Part shown: in pieces, positions 59,241 through 64,000 of the stretch
Position numbering within the stretch: position 1 is the stretch's first letter
Layout of the letters: each line of letters begins with the position of its first letter
Translations under genes and position numbers: made by a program
The notes under the pieces: model-generated
Database searches by the model: none
Told to the model about the DNA's origin: nothing
The model's input: the letters and a program-made list of their open reading frames with translations, nothing else
Source: Callorhinus ursinus
Taxonomy: Eukaryota; Chordata; Mammalia; Carnivora; Otariidae
Length of the DNA stretch: 64,000 nt
Reading direction: 5' to 3'
NCBI RefSeq assembly: GCF_003265705.1
Contig: NW_020312817.1
Location: 27,767,445-27,831,444 of the forward strand

Positions 59241-59876
59241 TGGTGTCTAATAGATGGATTTATCTGATAGATGTATATAGTTCCTTGTAATTTTTAAGGT
59301 TTATTTTTTCTAAAATGGTTTTAACATTTAAATAAAATAGAAGGCTTTTAAGGAAAAAAAAAATCAACCTATTGTATTCACTTCTTCCCAATCCCCAGTC
59401 TTGTTTGCGAGAGGCAAACATTTTTAACTCTCACCTTTTTCTTTTGCTGTCTGCCTCCATATTTTCAAGTAACACTGTATTGTCTTAGTTTATTAACTCT
59501 ACACATTATCTGTTCATTTCCTATTATGCGGGATGAGAATTTAACACTTTGATACTTTTCCTTAGCCTAATTTCATTGCTCACTTTCTCTACTTGTGTTT
59601 ATTTTTTGTACAGTGTTTTTTGTATATCCTGAAGTTAGTAAGTGTATAGCTTTTTTCATTTGCTTTGTTTCATATGTATATACAAATATATTAAAATGTT
59701 TATATAAATATATTTATATACATATGAGTAAGGTATAAACACAAATATACGTATGAATAAGCAGAAAGAGTAAAGGAGGAAGTGAGAAGGGAGGGAGGGA
59801 GAGAGCAAACCTCTCAATATAATTTTGCACATAGACAAGCTTATCAGATATTTTATCAGGACCTCTTTTTCTTTTT
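59241..59876. other. AT-rich DNA, no gene seen
   Basis: Contains a tata/atat low-complexity stretch at about 59670-59760 and a GA-rich stretch near 59785-59810. Confidence 0.6.
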
Positions 59877-60067
59877 CTTTTTTAAGATTTTATTTATTTG
59901 ACACAGAGAGACACAGTGAGAGAGGGAACACAAGCAGGGGGAGTGGGAGAGGGAGAAGAAGCCTTCTTGCGGACCACGGAGCCCAATGTGGGGCTTGATC
60001 CCAGGACCCCGGGATCATGACCTGAGCCGAAGGCAGATGCTTAACTGACTGAGCCACTCAGGCGCCC
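59877..60067 (-). mobile_element. SINEC (type A), duplication aggacctctttttctt
   Basis: Perfect 16-bp duplication. The body has a damaged middle (cttcttgcggaccacggagc). Confidence 0.95.
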
Positions 60068-60328
60068 TAGGACCTCTTTTTCTTTGGAGACTTTTCTTGA
60101 GCCCACAAACTTCCAGTCTCTATCTCTAGGCCTGTTGCGCAGTCATCTTCTGGGAATATTCTTTGTTACCCTTTCAGATTCATTTCATGGATACTTTGTT
60201 TCTTGGCTTACTCTTTTGATGAAGAACATTCTTCAAATGTCTAATATCTTAACTTTATTCTTGTACTTGATTAATACTTTGGCTAACTATAGAAATCTAG
60301 GTTGAAGGTAATTTTCCCTCAGAATTTT

Positions 60329-60528
60329 ATTTATTTATTTAATTTTTTTAAAAAAGATTTTATTTATTTATCTGACAGAGAGAGAGACAGCAAGAGAGGG
60401 AACACAAGCAGGGGGAGTGGGAGAGGGAGAAGCAGGCTTCCCGCGGAGCAGGGAGCCCAATGCCGGGCTCCATCCCAGGACGCTGAGCCAAAGGCAGACA
60501 CTTAACACCTGAGCCACCCAGGCTCCCC
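60329..60528 (-). mobile_element. SINEC, duplication ccctcagaatttt
   Basis: Perfect 13-bp duplication; lacks about 20 bp around ccaggacgctgagcc. Confidence 0.95.
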
Positions 60529-60558
60529 TCCCTCAGAATTTTAAAAACATTGCTTCCA

Positions 60559-60763
60559 GGGATGCCTGGGTGGCTCAGTCAGTTAAGCCTCTGCCTTCAG
60601 CTCAGGTCATGATCCCAGAGTCCTGGGATCAAGTCCCACATCAGCTCAGCGGGGAGCCTGCTTCTCCCTCCGCCTGCAGTCTCCCTGACTGTGCTCTCTC
60701 TCTCTCTCTCTCTCTCTCTGACAAACAGATAAATAAAATCTTTTAAAAAATCTCCAGAAAACA
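60559..60763 (+). mobile_element. SINEC (type A-like) with a CT-tract
   Basis: Duplication cattgcttccag on both sides, with a short extra piece (tctccagaaaac) after the A-tail. (CT)n tract near 60697-60719. Confidence 0.92.
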
Positions 60764-61019
60764 GCATTGCTTCCAGATTCCATGGCAGTTTTTGAGAAGT
60801 CTAATTTAGTCATTTTAGTTTCCTTTTATGAGTGACTTTTAATATGTTTTGTTCTTTCTGAAAGCTTTTATAATCTCTTTGACCTTGGTGTTCTGGAATT
60901 TCACAATAGTATGCCTTGATTGTGGGTCTTTTCTCATTTTCTTATCTGGCTCTTGGTAACCTTTTCCAATCCCTGGATTCATGTTCTTCATGAAAGACAA
61001 GTGTTCTCTCATTTTTTTG

Positions 61020-61600
61020 TGTGTATTTGTTTAATAGTGGTAAAAGACACATAAAGTAAAATTTACCATCTTAACCAATTTTTCTGGCCTTCAACTGATT
61101 GGGTGAGGCCCACCCACATTTTGGAGAGTAATCTGCTTTACTCAGTCTGCTGATTTAATTGTTAATCTCATCTAAAAAATACCTTCACACCAATATCTAA
61201 ACTGATGTTTGACCAAATATCTGGGCACCGTGCCTAGCTAAGTGGACATATGAAATTAATCATTATTGTTATATAAATAGAATCATACAGTATTTGTCCT
61301 TTTGTGACAGGCTGATTTTACTTAGCATAATGTTATCAAGGTTTTTCCATGTTGTGGCATGTGTCAGAATTTCCTTCCTTTTTAGGGCTTAATAATGTTC
61401 CATTGTACGTTCATACCACTTTTTGTTTATCTGTTCATCTGTCTCTGGACATTTGGGTTGCTTCCACCTGTTGGCTATTGTGAATAATGCTGCCATGAAC
61501 CTGGATGTACAAATATCTCTTGAAGTCCTTGCTTTCAATGCTTTGGGTGTATATACCCAGAAATGGGATTTCTGAATCACATGGCTCTCATTTGTTTTTC
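61020..61600 (-). mobile_element. Old L1 fragment with a foreign insert
   Basis: aatagaatcatacagtattt, gggttgcttccacctgttgg and aatgctgccatgaacctgga are L1 ORF2/3' end in reverse. 61085-61245 (gattgggtgaggcccaccca ... gggcaccgtgcctagctaag) is a different old repeat whose family I cannot name. Confidence 0.7.
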
Positions 61601-61626
61601 ATTTTGAAATCTTATTAATTGGATTT

Positions 61627-61817
61627 TTTTTAAAGATTTTATTTATTTATTTGAGAGAGAATGAGAGAGAGAGCGCACACGAGAGGGGGGAGGGTCAGAG
61701 GGAGAAGCAGACTCCCTGCCGAGCAGGGAGCCTGATGCGGGACTCGATCCCGGGACTCCAGGATCATGACCTGAGCCAAAGGCCGTCGCTTAACCAACTG
61801 AGCCACCCAGGCGTCCC
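61627..61817 (-). mobile_element. SINEC (type B)
   Basis: Duplication attaattggat / attagttggat. Confidence 0.95.
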
Positions 61818-61954
61818 CTATTAGTTGGATCTTAAAATTCTTAGATTGATTCTCTAATTTTCTTACCTTTTTTCTTCTCTCCCGTGACTGTCCTTTTATT
61901 CTACTTTTTGGAACTTTTCCTTTACTGTGGTTTTCGATCAGTTCCCATTCTAAT

Positions 61955-62045
61955 TCTCTTCTCTTCCTCCTTTCCATCCTTCCTTCCTTCCTTGCCGCTC
62001 CCTCTCCCTTCCTCCTTCCCTTCCCATCCTTCCTCTCTTTCCTTC
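61955..62045. repeat. Polypyrimidine (CCTT)-rich tract
   Basis: Irregular tccttcc/ccttccc repeats, about 90 bp. Confidence 0.9.
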
Positions 62046-62723
62046 TGGGACTCCAGCTATATCTCCTCTGTTGAACAAGCATTGCTTTGGAGTTAAATCA
62101 TGGGAGCAGTTTATTTTTGTCTGCTACTCTCCTTTTGTTATTTTGTGGGGCTCGCTCTTCCTTTGCCCTTGAATGAAATTTAGCACCATAACTTTTCTCA
62201 CATTTTCAGATAACCAAAGATGCTTCCCAGTTGCATGTCATAGTGAAATAATTAATCTTGACTTAAAGTTAAATCTTATTTTCTCCAGCTTAGGCTGCTG
62301 GAGATGTGAAGTGTGAATCAAAAAAGGGAGCATATGGCCTGCTTCTTTTCTCTTTATACCTGACACTTTTATTCCTTCTGTTCCCTCATTCTAATCACAG
62401 TTCCTGATCTCTCTCCCCTCCAGGGTAGGAATCCTGCACATAGAAAGAGAAGGAATCAAAGACCTGTCTGTAATGACAATAGGGCCAAGGTGTGTGGTTT
62501 CTTATATTAGTCATTATTTCCTAACCTAGTTTATATATTTTAGTAGCTCATTAACAGATATAAAATGATCGTATTTAATGCAGTCATAAGACATCATTTC
62601 GGTTATGTTGGAGCACCTTCTGAGAACCCTTCCCCGGTACCCCACCTATCTCCAACAGGGTTGACCTCATCCTGTACCTCTGCTTGTGCCTGCTTCTGTT
62701 TTGCTCGTAACAGACTGTATTAG

Positions 62724-62916
62724 AGGGTGCCTGGGTGGCTCAGTTGGTTGGGCCACTGCCTTCGGCTCAGGTCATGATCCTGGAGTCCCAGGATCAAGTC
62801 CCACATCGGGCTCCCTGCTCAACGGGGAGTCTGCTTCTCCCTCTGACCCTGCCCCCTCTCGTGTGCTCTCTCTCTCTGTCTCTCAAATAAATAAATAAAA
62901 CCTTTAAAAAAAAACA
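62724..62916 (+). mobile_element. SINEC (type B), first of a tandem pair
   Basis: Head gggtgcctgggtggctcag to a nine-A tail. The left flank cagactgtattaga returns as cagactatattaga only after the second SINE. Confidence 0.95.
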
Positions 62917-62919
62917 GAC

Positions 62920-63119
62920 AGGGCACTTGGGTGGCTCAGTCGTTGGGCGTCTGCCTTCGGCTCAGGTCATGATCCCAGGGTCCTGGGATCGAGCCCCGCA
63001 TCGGGCTCCCTGCTCCACAGGAAGCCGGCTTCTCCCTCTCCCACTCCCCCTGCTTGTGTTCCTGCTCTCGCTGTCTCTGTCAAATAAATAAATAAAATCT
63101 TTAAAACAAACAAACAAAT
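62920..63119 (+). mobile_element. SINEC (type A), second of a tandem pair
   Basis: Inserted in the tail end of the type B copy; its tail is extended by caaacaaacaaat repeats. Confidence 0.95.
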
Positions 63120-63129
63120 AAACCAACCA

Positions 63130-64000
63130 GACTATATTAGAATCATCTGTTGGCTTGTCTGTTTCCCTCTGAGACAATAAGCTCCTTGAGGGACCTCATT
63201 ATTTCTCCAGTGCCCAGATTATAGTGTTATTCAATACATTTCTGTCGAATTGAACAGACAATTCAGATGGTAAGGGATCAAAGATTCAGCAAGAATCCCC
63301 CTAAATCATTCCAGAAGAGAGGCTGTTTGTCTGTTTGACATCTCCCATCCCTGATTATGACCTCTGGTCCTCTCCTTTCCTCCTGCTTCAGTGAGTAGGG
63401 AAGGCGGCTAACATATTTTTTCTCTCGTCACCTCAGGACCACCTCCGCCCAGCATGTGTTAGACAATAGTGCCAAAAACATTTTCCCCTTAATAAGGAGA
63501 TTCTGGTTACACCAATCATGCTCAGATACCTACAGGATTGCTGGAACCTGACCTCCAGACACCCAAGGAATTACCATATTGTGAAAAAAATCGGCGTGAA
63601 AAAAAAAATAATGAGATAGGCTTGTTTGTAAATATTTGGTTCACCTTTCTGAGAGACATATCTTTAAGCTATAAAACTGTACAGTATGTTTTACGGGTTT
63701 TATCTTCCTTCCTAGCTCTATAAAATCAGAGTTTAATTGGTGTGAGCCCTCTGTATGAAATAAATGATAGATAAGCAGATGATCATTTTATTTCATGGTT
63801 GAGACAAAATGTGCTGGGTTTTATTGCACCTAATCCCCCACTGGAAGAAGAGTTTTAAAGTGCATAGTAGTTAATTCTGTTTGGCAGATATGAGTTGTAA
63901 ACAGGTTTTCATCTGCTTTCTCTCCTTATTAAATTAGAAATTTTCAGTGATTATAGGTTTTTACTTCTCTTGTGGGGAATTTGGAAATAATTTCTTATAT
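63130..64000. other. Unique DNA to the window end
   Basis: No SINE, exon or RNA gene recognised. A MIR-like trace at about 63165-63260 (ataagctccttgagggacct). Confidence 0.55.

Overview
This is a stretch of mammalian nuclear DNA from a carnivore. The interspersed repeats give the lineage: about 40 tRNA-Lys-derived carnivore SINEs (SINEC/CAN-SINE; head gcgcctgggtggctcag, tail aataaataaataaaatctt) plus carnivore-type LINE-1 copies. The SINE body differs from the usual dog SINEC_Cf head and resembles the arctoid forms (bear, pinniped, mustelid), so a non-canid caniform is the best guess (inference). Two SINE subtypes recur. Type A reads gatcccagggtcctgggatc and ends in a tcccactccccctgcttgtg tail. 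Type B reads gatcctggagtcccgggatc and ends in a tctgaccct tail.

One protein-coding gene is supported: FAM98A on the minus strand, complete in eight coding exons between 28431 and 12937. All seven introns have GT-AG ends, all phases match, and the joined frame is 517 codons plus TGA. Exon 1 lies in a CpG-rich promoter (about 28.1-28.95 kb) with a palindromic NRF1-type site. The last exon encodes the Gly/Arg (RGG) tail and is followed by a 3' UTR with two candidate poly(A) signals (about 11.83 and 10.71 kb).

Layout: 1-1.5 kb, 5' half of a minus-strand L1 cut by the window edge. 1.5-3.6 kb, an older plus-strand L1 with SINEs inside it. 3.6-6.8 kb, old repeats and unique DNA. 6.8-9.0 kb, 5'-truncated minus-strand L1. 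9.0-10.7 kb, unique. 10.7-28.5 kb, FAM98A. 28.5-36 kb, upstream DNA with SINE clusters, a solo LTR and a MER5-like element. 36.0-36.7 kb, a second GC-rich promoter-like island with an NRF1 palindrome and a good splice donor, and no known gene attached. 36.8-37.7 kb, a SINE-in-LTR-in-SINE nest and a twin-primed L1 tail. 38-42.5 kb, SINE-rich. 42.5-48.1 kb, a nearly complete L1 inserted in a MIR. 48.2-64 kb, gene-poor DNA with more LTRs, SINEs and old L1 pieces.

I found no CRISPR array, operon, true tRNA/rRNA gene or prokaryote-like system. The most interesting items are the orphan NRF1 promoter at 36.06 kb, an L1 with an apparent 3' transduction, three solo LTRs of one family each with a perfect 4-bp target duplication, two SINEs that share one target site (three copies of the duplication), and an unnamed 110-120 bp repeat present twice near 4.0 and 6.45 kb. 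Apart from the FAM98A exons, open frames in the window are repeat-derived or chance.
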